The translations under genes and the position numbers were made by a program. This document shows, piece after piece, positions 21,239 to 28,888 of a stretch of 32,939 nucleotides of DNA (positions are counted from its first letter, which is position 1; the number at the start of each line of letters is the position of its first letter). The notes beneath the pieces were generated by a model. That model ran no database searches, was not told the origin of the DNA, and saw nothing but the letters and a program-made list of their open reading frames with translations. Origin of the DNA: an uncultured Bacteroidota bacterium. Its GTDB lineage: Bacteria; Bacteroidota; Bacteroidia; Chitinophagales; LD1. The DNA lies in contig CAIOTH010000150.1 in the NCBI GenBank assembly GCA_903861145.1, positions 1-32,939 of the forward strand, in the 5' to 3' direction.

Positions 21239-22687
21239 ATGCGTCGAAAATTTGCTACCAACCTTATATTTCTGCTAACGGTTAACTTGCTGATAAAGCC
21301 ATATTGGATTTTTGGTATCGACCGCGTTATTCAAAACAAGCTTCCTTTAGCCGATTACGGAACCTACTTTGCCGTTTTCAATTATTCGTTTTTGCTAAGC
21401 ATTATCCTCGATTTTGGCATTAATAACTTTAATAACCGGGCCATTTCGCGCGATAAAAACCGTTTGGGTGAATACCTCTTAAACCTAATGCTGGTTAAAG
21501 GGGGGCTGTCTGTCATTTACTTTGCGCTTACGTTCTTATCAGCACTTTTAACGGGCTTTGATCAGTTGCAAATGAAGATGTTGTTCTTTCTGGCACTCAA
21601 TCAAATTCTACTTTCGGCAATACTATATTTCAGGTCGAACATTGCTGCACTTCAGCTTTTCAAAACCGACTCGCTTATTTCAACCCTCGACCGTCTTTTG
21701 GCTATTGTGTTTTGCTTGCTGCTGCTGTACTTACCTGCGTATAAAGATTCATTCAACATCATGTGGTTTATTTATGCCCAAACGCTGGCGTTATTAATCA
21801 CGGCTATTGTCTCGTTTTTGGTAATACTTGGCAAATCGAAAATTGAGTTGAGGATATGGGAGGGCAAATTCACCAAAATGATTTTGCTCAAATCGGCACC
21901 ATTTGCCATGCTGGCTTTGCTGATGGGTATATATTATCGAATTGATGCGGTAATGATTGAGTTTATGTTGCCGAACGGTAAAGAGGAAACGGGGATATAC
22001 GCAGCATCATTCAGGTTACTGGATGCCGTTAACCAGTTTGGTTATTTATTTGCAACGCTATTGTTACCCATGTTTGCAGGTATGATTAGGCGTAATGAAA
22101 GTATGCGGCATTTGGTAAAGTTCAGCTCGGAACTGTTATTTGTTATAGCCTTTATAACTGCCGCCGATTGCTATTTCTTCAGAAATGAAATGATGACAAT
22201 GTTGTATCAAAATGCCACGCCTTACTGGTCGCAAATATTTGGATGGCTGATGTGCACCTTTATACCGATGAGTAGCATTTATGTGTTTGGCACTCTGCTG
22301 ACTGCTAAGGGGAATTTGAAAATACTTAATTATATAGCCTTAGGGGGTATGGTGCTAAACATTACTCTTAACCTGTATTTGGTACCACATTATGGCGCTT
22401 TAGGAGCAACAATAGCCACCCTAATTACCCAGCTTTTAGCGGCCTGGGCACATATAGTTGCAGCTAACAGGTCGTTTGGATATTCATACGAAGCCAGGGA
22501 CTTTGTAAAAATTGCGTCTTTCGGTTTGTTGTGTTGTGCTGTTTTGGCGGCGGTTAAAATGACCCCTATTGACTGGAGGATAAATCTTGTAATTGCTTCG
22601 GCGGGATGCTGCCTGGTATCTGTTATTACGGGGCTGGTGCCGGTAACGGATGTTTTGAGGCTTATTCGCCCGAAAGGCACTTCGTAA
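21239..22687 (+). CDS. Polysaccharide (O-antigen unit) flippase, MOP superfamily
   Basis: A 482-aa protein with about twelve to fourteen membrane helices and the layout of the Wzx / polysaccharide_synt family. It opens with an N-terminal basic residue cluster, LTVNLLIKPYWIFGIDRVIQNKLP and YGTYFAVFNYSFLLSIILDFGINNFNNR, the usual 'lateral' start of these transporters. Mid-protein YYRIDAVMIEFMLP and C-terminal LNLYLVPHYGALGATIATLI are further family signatures. It would move lipid-linked oligosaccharide across the inner membrane. It is followed by the Wzz-like gene after 57 nt and is divergent from the GT4 gene. No symbol is given because the exact glycan is unknown. Confidence 0.85.
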   Translation: MRRKFATNLIFLLTVNLLIKPYWIFGIDRVIQNKLPLADYGTYFAVFNYSFLLSIILDFGINNFNNRAISRDKNRLGEYLLNLMLVKGGLSVIYFALTFLSALLTGFDQLQMKMLFFLALNQILLSAILYFRSNIAALQLFKTDSLISTLDRLLAIVFCLLLLYLPAYKDSFNIMWFIYAQTLALLITAIVSFLVILGKSKIELRIWEGKFTKMILLKSAPFAMLALLMGIYYRIDAVMIEFMLPNGKEETGIYAASFRLLDAVNQFGYLFATLLLPMFAGMIRRNESMRHLVKFSSELLFVIAFITAADCYFFRNEMMTMLYQNATPYWSQIFGWLMCTFIPMSSIYVFGTLLTAKGNLKILNYIALGGMVLNITLNLYLVPHYGALGATIATLITQLLAAWAHIVAANRSFGYSYEARDFVKIASFGLLCCAVLAAVKMTPIDWRINLVIASAGCCLVSVITGLVPVTDVLRLIRPKGTS

Positions 22688-22694
22688 ATTATTT

Positions 22695-22702
22695 TACTTT
22701 TG
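22695..22702 (+). promoter_or_regulatory. Candidate -7 element before the Wzz-like gene
   Basis: TACTTTTG, followed by CGCCC, matches TAnnTTTG exactly and the GC-rich continuation often seen in Bacteroidota promoters. It begins 8 nt after the flippase stop codon and 50 nt before the ATG at 22745. This suggests that the Wzz-like and ligase genes can also be transcribed on their own. Confidence 0.45.
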
Positions 22703-22744
22703 CGCCCTTACTGATTAGCAGGGGTTAAACACTAAAATTGAAAC

Positions 22745-23692
22745 ATGGATAAAGAATTTAATCTTATTACGGCGCTGAGAATAGTTTTAAAATGGAAAAA
22801 ACCAATCCTGGTCCTGATTATTGTTTCGGGTATTGCAGCGGCTTTGTTTTCGGTTTTTGTTATGGATGAATACTTCTTGTCTTCATCAACATTTTACCCA
22901 AGCAATCAATACGTTAGCGACCGTTCAATGATATTTAATAGCCAAAACACAGGCGGTCAAATTGAATATTTCGGCGGTAAAGGCGATGTGAACCGGATTT
23001 TGACGATTGCCAACTCTGAACCAATTATTGATTATATAATTGACTCTTTTAAGCTGGTTGAACATTATAAAATTGACCGTACCGTTGCTTATTGGAAAAC
23101 CAAGGTGCGCAAGAAGTTTGACAAGAATTATGAAGCTATTAAAACCGAGCACGATGCGGTAGATATTTCCATATTTGATACAGACCCCAAACTAGCTGCT
23201 GCAATTGTAAATGCGGTGGTTGAAAAAGTGGATGAAGAGAACAAATCACACATTAACGAGACTAAAAAGAACCTTTTCAATCTAATATCAAATCAGATAT
23301 TGGAGCAGCAAAAAAACGTAAATGGATACGTTGACACATTGTCGATGTTGGCTACGCTATACAAGGTCAAAGTTTCATCGGGCGCACCGGGAACCGTTAT
23401 TGTGGAAGGAACCGATGTAAGGGCAGTGCAACAGTATAAAGCGCTGCTTGCCAAACAGGAAAATGCCGAGAAAGAGTTAAACAATCGTATCAATATTAAG
23501 GAACAAATGGAGGTAGCTATGAAAAGCAATACTTCTTCATTGTTTATTGTTGAAAAGGCAACTCCGGCAGACCGTAGGGAAAAGCCGGTAAGGTCGCTGG
23601 TCGTTCTCATTACAATGTTATTTACTGCATTTGTTTCTTTAATCGGTGTGTTACTGATTGAGCAAATTCGCGATTTAAAAGCGCAACTGTAG
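22745..23692 (+). CDS. Wzz-like polysaccharide co-polymerase (chain-length determinant)
   Basis: A 315-aa inner-membrane protein. One helix lies near the N-terminus (about 20-40) and one near the C-terminus (about 285-305), with a large periplasmic part between that includes coiled-coil-like stretches (about 160-200 and 225-260). The Pro-rich segment before the second helix (EKATPADRREKPVRS, about 270-284) is the Wzz hallmark. No tyrosine-kinase domain is fused to the C-terminus, which ends 10 residues after the helix, so it is a Wzz-type rather than a full Wzc-type protein. Such proteins set the length of polymerised glycans made by Wzy. The next gene starts one base after its stop codon. 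Confidence 0.87.
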   Translation: MDKEFNLITALRIVLKWKKPILVLIIVSGIAAALFSVFVMDEYFLSSSTFYPSNQYVSDRSMIFNSQNTGGQIEYFGGKGDVNRILTIANSEPIIDYIIDSFKLVEHYKIDRTVAYWKTKVRKKFDKNYEAIKTEHDAVDISIFDTDPKLAAAIVNAVVEKVDEENKSHINETKKNLFNLISNQILEQQKNVNGYVDTLSMLATLYKVKVSSGAPGTVIVEGTDVRAVQQYKALLAKQENAEKELNNRINIKEQMEVAMKSNTSSLFIVEKATPADRREKPVRSLVVLITMLFTAFVSLIGVLLIEQIRDLKAQL

Positions 23693-23693
23693 T

Positions 23694-25136
23694 TTGAACC
23701 GCACTATTGACAAACTCGAACTAAGCATATTTGCTTTATTGGGGGCCATAACCATTATTTCGGTTTTAGCTGCCTTCCAAACGGGTTTGCATTACATAGC
23801 CCTTCTTCCTTTGGGTATAATGTTGATTTATACCGGCATTATTAATTTCAAGGTGCTCTATTATCTATTGCTTTTTGCTATTCCGCTTTCGATGGAGTAC
23901 AGCTTTTCAGGCTCGTTGGCTACTGACTTGCCTGATGAACCGATGATGATTGGTTTAATGGCGTGCACCATTATTTATCTTCTAACTAATTATAAGTCTT
24001 TGCCCACTGGCTACTTTGCCAATTTTTTAATGATAGCCTTGTTTTTCCATTGGTTTTGGATATTTATAGCAGCAACAAACTCTGTCAACTTCGTTGTTTC
24101 GTTCAAGCAGTTTTTGGCTAAAACCTGGTACATCACCACCTTTGGGGTATTAACGGCTATTATTATACGAACCAAAGACGACCTTAAAACGGCTTTTTGG
24201 TGTATTTATATTCCGCTATCGTTATTAATGGTGCAGGTTATCATCAGGCACGCGCTACAGGGATTTTCGTTTGAAGATATCAATAAACCGATGTACCCGT
24301 TTTTCCGTAACCACGTTAATTATGCCGCTATTATCTCGGTGTTTTTTCCGTTTTTGTTATTGGCTAGAACGTGGTATAAAAGGGGAACCTTTAAGCGTAA
24401 CTGGCTCAACTTTTCAATCCTGTTTTATATAGTTGCAATTTATCTTTCGTACACCCGCACATGCTACCTGGCTTTATTGCTTATTTACCCTTTTTACCTG
24501 GTAATAAAGCATAGATGGATAAAACAGGCGCTTGCGGCACTAGCCATTGGCGTTACTCTTTTCCTGGTGCATTTATTTCATCAAAATTACTTTCTTAAAT
24601 ACGCACCGGTTTACGCCGAAACCATATACCACGATGATTTAGGAAGTCATTTATCTTCAACATTTGAAGGAACCGATGTATCAAGTATGGAAAGGGTTTA
24701 CCGCTGGGTGGCGGCAACCCGCATGTTTAAAGACCATCCCTGGATGGGTTTTGGCCCCGGTAATTTTTATCCCAATTATCAGCATTATACGCTGTCGGAT
24801 TTTGAAACTTATGTAAGCGATAATCCTGAGCGCTCAACTGCACATGATTATCCTTTGCTGTTGCTGGTGGAGCAAGGCACAATTGGGTTGGCGGTGTTTT
24901 TGTTTTTAACGGCTTCGATATTTATTTATGGTGAAAGCCTTTACCACCGCATGCCAACACCTGAGGACAAACGAATAGTAATTACGCTGTTGTTGGCTAT
25001 TGTTATGGTATACGTAAATCTTCTCTTGAGCGATTTACTGGAGTCAGATAAAGTGGGGCCGTTCTACTTTATGTGCATTGCGCTGCTGGTAGTTTGGGAT
25101 ATGCGTAACCGCAAACCAAAATCACTTAATGCGTAG
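23694..25136 (+). CDS. O-antigen ligase / polymerase family membrane protein
   Basis: A 480-aa protein with about eleven to twelve membrane helices and the Wzy_C / O-antigen ligase layout. A large periplasmic loop (about 300-395) contains RVYRWVAATRMFKDHPWMGFGPGNF and the conserved AHDYPLLLLVEQGTIGLAVF, the histidine region of these enzymes. It either polymerises repeat units (Wzy) or joins glycan to lipid A core (WaaL). Sequence alone does not separate these. The reading frame starts with TTG at 23694, one base after the Wzz stop. The first ATG is about 42 codons further, after the first helix, so TTG is preferred. The 3' end overlaps the convergent phosphatase gene by 15 nt. Confidence 0.85.
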   Translation: MNRTIDKLELSIFALLGAITIISVLAAFQTGLHYIALLPLGIMLIYTGIINFKVLYYLLLFAIPLSMEYSFSGSLATDLPDEPMMIGLMACTIIYLLTNYKSLPTGYFANFLMIALFFHWFWIFIAATNSVNFVVSFKQFLAKTWYITTFGVLTAIIIRTKDDLKTAFWCIYIPLSLLMVQVIIRHALQGFSFEDINKPMYPFFRNHVNYAAIISVFFPFLLLARTWYKRGTFKRNWLNFSILFYIVAIYLSYTRTCYLALLLIYPFYLVIKHRWIKQALAALAIGVTLFLVHLFHQNYFLKYAPVYAETIYHDDLGSHLSSTFEGTDVSSMERVYRWVAATRMFKDHPWMGFGPGNFYPNYQHYTLSDFETYVSDNPERSTAHDYPLLLLVEQGTIGLAVFLFLTASIFIYGESLYHRMPTPEDKRIVITLLLAIVMVYVNLLLSDLLESDKVGPFYFMCIALLVVWDMRNRKPKSLNA

Positions 25137-26381
25137 GGTAAGCAAGGTGATGTCATCGTCAAAATCAGTATCCTGTTTATAGGCAATTACGCGGTCTAGT
25201 AATTTTGAATTAAACTCTGGCAATGCAAGTTCGTTATGGCCTTGTATATAATCAACAAGCCCTTCCACCTCAAATAACTTGCCTTCATTATTAGCTGCCT
25301 CAGATAACCCATCGGTATAGAGAACTATCATAGCATCGGGCTCAATTTTTACCTCGCCGAAATTTACGTATGGTAGTGTTTCAAACATACCTAATATGGT
25401 GCAACCTAAATCCAACAACTCAATTTGCCCCTTGCTAAATAAAATACATGGATTATGCCCGGCATTTACATAAGTAAGAATGCGGGTTTGATAGTTATAG
25501 GTAGCAATGAAAAGCGTAATAAATTTTTCGCCTTTAGTAATTTCAAGAACCTTGGTATTTAAGATATCAATAAACTGGGGCAGCGGATATTTACGGGTAA
25601 TAAGCGTACGCAGGTTTGCCTGAAAATTGGCCATTAACAACGCAGCTGGTATTCCTTTGCCCGAAATATCGCTGATGCAAAAGGCAACCTCGTGCTCTGA
25701 AATATTTACGAAGTCGTAATAATCGCCGCCAATATTTTTGTGAGGTTTATAATAGGCAGCAGCCTCAATTTTTTCGTTATTGGGCAGTGTTGAAGGCACC
25801 AGCATGTTCTGCATATCGGCTGCAAGCTTCAACTCTTTCTGCATTACCAGTTGGTCTAACTGGCTTTTAAAGAGTTTCTTATTCTCATTAGCCACTACAA
25901 TAATGTTGGTAATGGTTTGTATAAACTTTAGCTTTTCTTCCTTAGTGTCGCTTTGGTCAGCACCAAAAGGCCCTATCAGTACGTAACCAATGGGTTCTTT
26001 TTTATGAGTAACAGGTATTAAATACTCAAAACCGGCTAAGGCTTCATCCTTTAAAGCCACAACAGGCATAATAGAATGAAACTGCGAGAAGCGTTTATGT
26101 ACCGGGTAGTTCAAAATACTTTCGATATTCTCGCCGGGAGTAATGCATATCCAGCTATCATCGGCTTCGTTAATAAAAAGGGCGATTTTGGTTACCCCCA
26201 ATTGGGCGTGCAAAATGTTTTCGTAAATACGGGCAAGGGCCGTAATGGGCATGTTGTTATTAACTGCACGGGTAATTTCGAGCAACGAGTCTATTTGTTG
26301 CTGTTTAACGGCAAGCAGACGCTCGGTTTGCCCAAGGCGCTTTTTGAAAAAATCAAATTCAGAGAATTCCTGGGTTGACAC
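25122..26381 (-). CDS. GAF-domain SpoIIE/RsbU-type serine phosphatase (PP2C family)
   Basis: A 419-aa cytoplasmic protein. A coiled coil (about 12-40) leads to a GAF-like sensor domain (about 40-165, with HAQLGVTKIALFINEADDSW and IPVTHKKEPIGYVLIGP). A second helical linker carries KLAADMQNMLVPSTLP, the usual lead-in to RsbU-type catalytic domains. The PP2C domain (about 205-417) shows the metal ligands in NIGGDYYDF (Asp220) and SDISGKGIPAALLM (Asp238), then LYTDGLSEA and DDDITLLTLRIK at the end. These enzymes dephosphorylate anti-sigma-factor antagonists in partner-switching pathways. No such partner gene is in the window. The stop codon lies inside the 3' end of the convergent ligase gene. 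Confidence 0.9.
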   Translation of the reverse strand: MSTQEFSEFDFFKKRLGQTERLLAVKQQQIDSLLEITRAVNNNMPITALARIYENILHAQLGVTKIALFINEADDSWICITPGENIESILNYPVHKRFSQFHSIMPVVALKDEALAGFEYLIPVTHKKEPIGYVLIGPFGADQSDTKEEKLKFIQTITNIIVVANENKKLFKSQLDQLVMQKELKLAADMQNMLVPSTLPNNEKIEAAAYYKPHKNIGGDYYDFVNISEHEVAFCISDISGKGIPAALLMANFQANLRTLITRKYPLPQFIDILNTKVLEITKGEKFITLFIATYNYQTRILTYVNAGHNPCILFSKGQIELLDLGCTILGMFETLPYVNFGEVKIEPDAMIVLYTDGLSEAANNEGKLFEVEGLVDYIQGHNELALPEFNSKLLDRVIAYKQDTDFDDDITLLTLRIK

Positions 26382-26474
26382 AAATTCAATTTAACTACAT
26401 AATGGCTATTAACCAAACTAATACCTGAAACGTAAACAAGGTGCACAATGTTACGGATTCCTTAACCTACATAT

Positions 26475-27665
26475 TTATTCTAGCTGTCCTTTAACATCTA
26501 ACGCATCCCGTAATCCATTGCCTACCAGGTTAAAAGCTAATACCAAAAGCATAATAGCCACCCCCGGAAACAACGCAAGATAAGCTTTGTTCGAATCAAT
26601 AAAATCTTTATACTCATTCAGCATACCGCCCCAACTGGGTGCGGGTGGCTGTATGCCCAACCCGATATAACTCAGGCCCGACTCAACTAATATTGCCCCT
26701 GCAAAGTTGGCGCATGCAACAACTATTATGGGCCCCCAGATATTGGGAACAATATGCCTGAATATGATTCTAAGATTTCCGAACCCAAGGCTTTTGGCGG
26801 CGGTAACAAATTCCATTTCGCGCAACACTATAAACTGCCCCCGCACAATACGGGCCGTGTCCACCCACATGGTTAAACCCACGGCAATAAAAATCATTAC
26901 AAGCTTGTTTTCTATTAAACTACCAGCGCTGATATATAGGCCCATGGCAAGCAACAAGGTAGGGATGCTCCAAAAAACATTGATCACAAAAAGGATAGCG
27001 CTATCTACCCAGCCGCTAAAATAACCGGCCAGTGAGCCTAAAAAGATGCCTATAATTAGAGAGATACCCACGGATATTAATCCGACTGATAGCGATACCC
27101 TAATGCCAATTATTAAGCGGGAAAGAATATCGCGGCCAAATTTATCGGTGCCTAACCAATAAGTCCTTTTTTCAATAAGATGCCTTACAATATAGGCCTG
27201 GTTCTCGGCTGGCAAAAGCTCCAAGGCCTCCCTGCCTAACAAATCGGTAAAAGCTATTCCTCTACCCTCCGGTTTAAACGACTTGCCCTTATATTCAAAA
27301 TACAGCAACGAATCCTTAAGGAATTTATAACCGGTGATAGGGATGGGGTCATACTGAGATATAAAGCCACCATAAAGGCTTGCAAGTATGCCCCGTTGCT
27401 CTACATTGTTTTTGCTGACTTTTAAAATTTGAATACTAAAACCGGGTGGATGTGTTTCGAGTTGGATAATCTGCTCATTAGCAGAAGGTGAATTATCGGG
27501 AGAAACAGCATAGGCGAAAAATGCCAGTAATACCGATGCAACAATAATAACTAACCCGAACATGGCACTGCGGTTGCGCTTTAGCCGTTTCCATGCTTTT
27601 GTATTAAGCGATTGGCTTTTGATTTCCTTTTTGGGTAAAGTTACTTTATCAACCTGTCCTTCCAT
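26475..27665 (-). CDS. OppC/DppC-type ABC transporter permease
   Basis: A 396-aa inner-membrane permease. It has a cytoplasmic N-terminus with KAWKRLKRNRSAMFGL and a first helix (about 33-54). After a long external stretch comes the family motif LGTDKFGRDILSRLIIGIRVSL (about 171-192), then five more helices and the EAA loop for ATPase contact (EMEFVTAAKSLGFGNLRIIFRHIVPN). The C-terminus FNLVGNGLRDALDVKGQLE is standard. The external stretch is roughly a hundred residues longer than in enteric DppC, which explains the greater length. DppB, ATPase and binding-protein genes are not adjacent. The start overlaps the 3' end of the GT2 gene by 25 nt, so translation of the two is probably coupled. Confidence 0.9.
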   Translation of the reverse strand: MEGQVDKVTLPKKEIKSQSLNTKAWKRLKRNRSAMFGLVIIVASVLLAFFAYAVSPDNSPSANEQIIQLETHPPGFSIQILKVSKNNVEQRGILASLYGGFISQYDPIPITGYKFLKDSLLYFEYKGKSFKPEGRGIAFTDLLGREALELLPAENQAYIVRHLIEKRTYWLGTDKFGRDILSRLIIGIRVSLSVGLISVGISLIIGIFLGSLAGYFSGWVDSAILFVINVFWSIPTLLLAMGLYISAGSLIENKLVMIFIAVGLTMWVDTARIVRGQFIVLREMEFVTAAKSLGFGNLRIIFRHIVPNIWGPIIVVACANFAGAILVESGLSYIGLGIQPPAPSWGGMLNEYKDFIDSNKAYLALFPGVAIMLLVLAFNLVGNGLRDALDVKGQLE

Positions 27666-28801
27666 CTATATCTGCCGCTTAGGCTCAAAGCACCGATAAC
27701 AACCACGTAAAACACATGGAAAATTTCGATGACAGGTAAAAGTAGCAACAAAATCATTTTGCGGAAGAAGTAGGTAACAGGGATGTCGAAAATGAAATCG
27801 GCCAATAATTTAGTGCCGCCCAATACTGCCACGGGAAGCCAACTTAATTCCTCGGGCTGAAAAGCCATGAGTGCTGCGACCACAATAAACAGGTTAAAGA
27901 AATAAGCAAATAGCAAAACGAGTGTAGATTTCCAATTACTAAACTGCCTTGATTTTGACACCCAGCGCACACGTTGGGCTGTAAGTCCCTTAAAGGTAAT
28001 TTCCGGCTTGGTAAAAACGCAGGCCTCAAAGTTTTTTACAAAGCCAATGGCATTGGGATAATGCTCGTTTATTTTATACATCAAAAAAATGTCGTCGCCG
28101 GTTGGTACATCGTGGTTGCCTTTAAATCCATCAACCTCAGCAAAAATTTTCTTCGAATACATCAGGTTGGCCCCGTTGCACATGGTTGGGAAACCATTGC
28201 GTATAGTAGCCCCTGTTATGCCTGCCATATTCATTACATCTAACTGCTGAAACCAGGTTAAAGGGTTTTTGGCCGGCTTAATCTTTATAGGCCCTGTAAT
28301 AAGTTTGAAGTTATTGGCCTGGTAATACTCTGTCATGCTACGAAGCCAGTTTTCGCTCATAAACGAGTCGCCATCGGTAGTTAAAATAAGTGAGCCTTGT
28401 GCATTTTTAACGCCCAGGGCAATGGCTTTTTTCTTGTTGGGGGAGTACTCGCCGGGCTTGCCCAGGTATTGTTGTAAATCGAGCACTAATAAATTGCGTT
28501 GGTTTATTTCGCGCGCTATGCTAAGGGTATTGTCGGTAGAGTAATCGTCGATTACAATTACTTCAAACAAATGCTGGGGATATTGCTGCTTAAGAACAGC
28601 TTCGAGACATGTTTTGATGTACGCCTCTTCATTGCGCACGGATATTAATACAGAAACAAAAGGCAATTTATTGTCGGCTAAAGTAATTGCACTCTCAACC
28701 TTCTTAAGCCTTAGCCAACCCACAAAAAAATACATCACCATCACAAAATATAGTGCGGATAACGTAATAGCAATAATTAGCAAAGGGCTCATCATAAGCA
28801 T
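27641..28801 (-). CDS. GT2-family membrane glycosyltransferase with QxxRW motif
   Basis: A 386-aa protein. One N-terminal membrane helix (about 6-29) is followed by a GT-A domain: VSVLISVRNEEAYIKTCLEAVL, the first acidic pair in VIDDYSTDNT (Asp85, Asp86), the metal-binding TDGDS (about 142-146), the acceptor acid in PTGDDIFL (about 233-240), and QRVRW (276-280). Three C-terminal helices follow (about 293-312, 322-342, 349-375). The QxxRW motif is typical of processive enzymes such as cellulose, chitin and hyaluronan synthases, though shorter relatives are lipid glycosyltransferases. It uses a cytoplasmic NDP-sugar. The gene overlaps the permease gene by 25 nt and follows the beta-helix gene by 87 nt. 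Confidence 0.88.
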   Translation of the reverse strand: MLMMSPLLIIAITLSALYFVMVMYFFVGWLRLKKVESAITLADNKLPFVSVLISVRNEEAYIKTCLEAVLKQQYPQHLFEVIVIDDYSTDNTLSIAREINQRNLLVLDLQQYLGKPGEYSPNKKKAIALGVKNAQGSLILTTDGDSFMSENWLRSMTEYYQANNFKLITGPIKIKPAKNPLTWFQQLDVMNMAGITGATIRNGFPTMCNGANLMYSKKIFAEVDGFKGNHDVPTGDDIFLMYKINEHYPNAIGFVKNFEACVFTKPEITFKGLTAQRVRWVSKSRQFSNWKSTLVLLFAYFFNLFIVVAALMAFQPEELSWLPVAVLGGTKLLADFIFDIPVTYFFRKMILLLLLPVIEIFHVFYVVVIGALSLSGRYRWKDRLIK

Positions 28802-28861
28802 GGGCGAATTTGCAGATTAGCTGACCAGCATGCGAGAGGAAATACTAACAGGGGGGTGGGG

Positions 28862-28883
28862 AAAGAAGCCGGAAGGGCCGACT
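28862..28883 (-). terminator. Possible terminator after the beta-helix gene
   Basis: On the minus strand AGTCGG and CCGGCT (28878-28883 and 28867-28872) form a 6-bp stem with one G-T pair and a 5-nt loop, followed by TCTTTC. It begins 6 nt after the stop codon of the T9SS beta-helix gene. The T-run is interrupted, so the call is weak. Confidence 0.35.
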
Positions 28884-28888
28884 TAAGA

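Noticed and set aside
23293-23610. Long antisense open frames inside real genes (for example opposite the Wzz-like gene, the C10 proteases and the double-parvulin gene)
   Set aside because: They lie fully within well-supported genes, show no recognisable domain, and read as shadow frames with unusual composition, rich in Cys, Ser, Leu or Phe.
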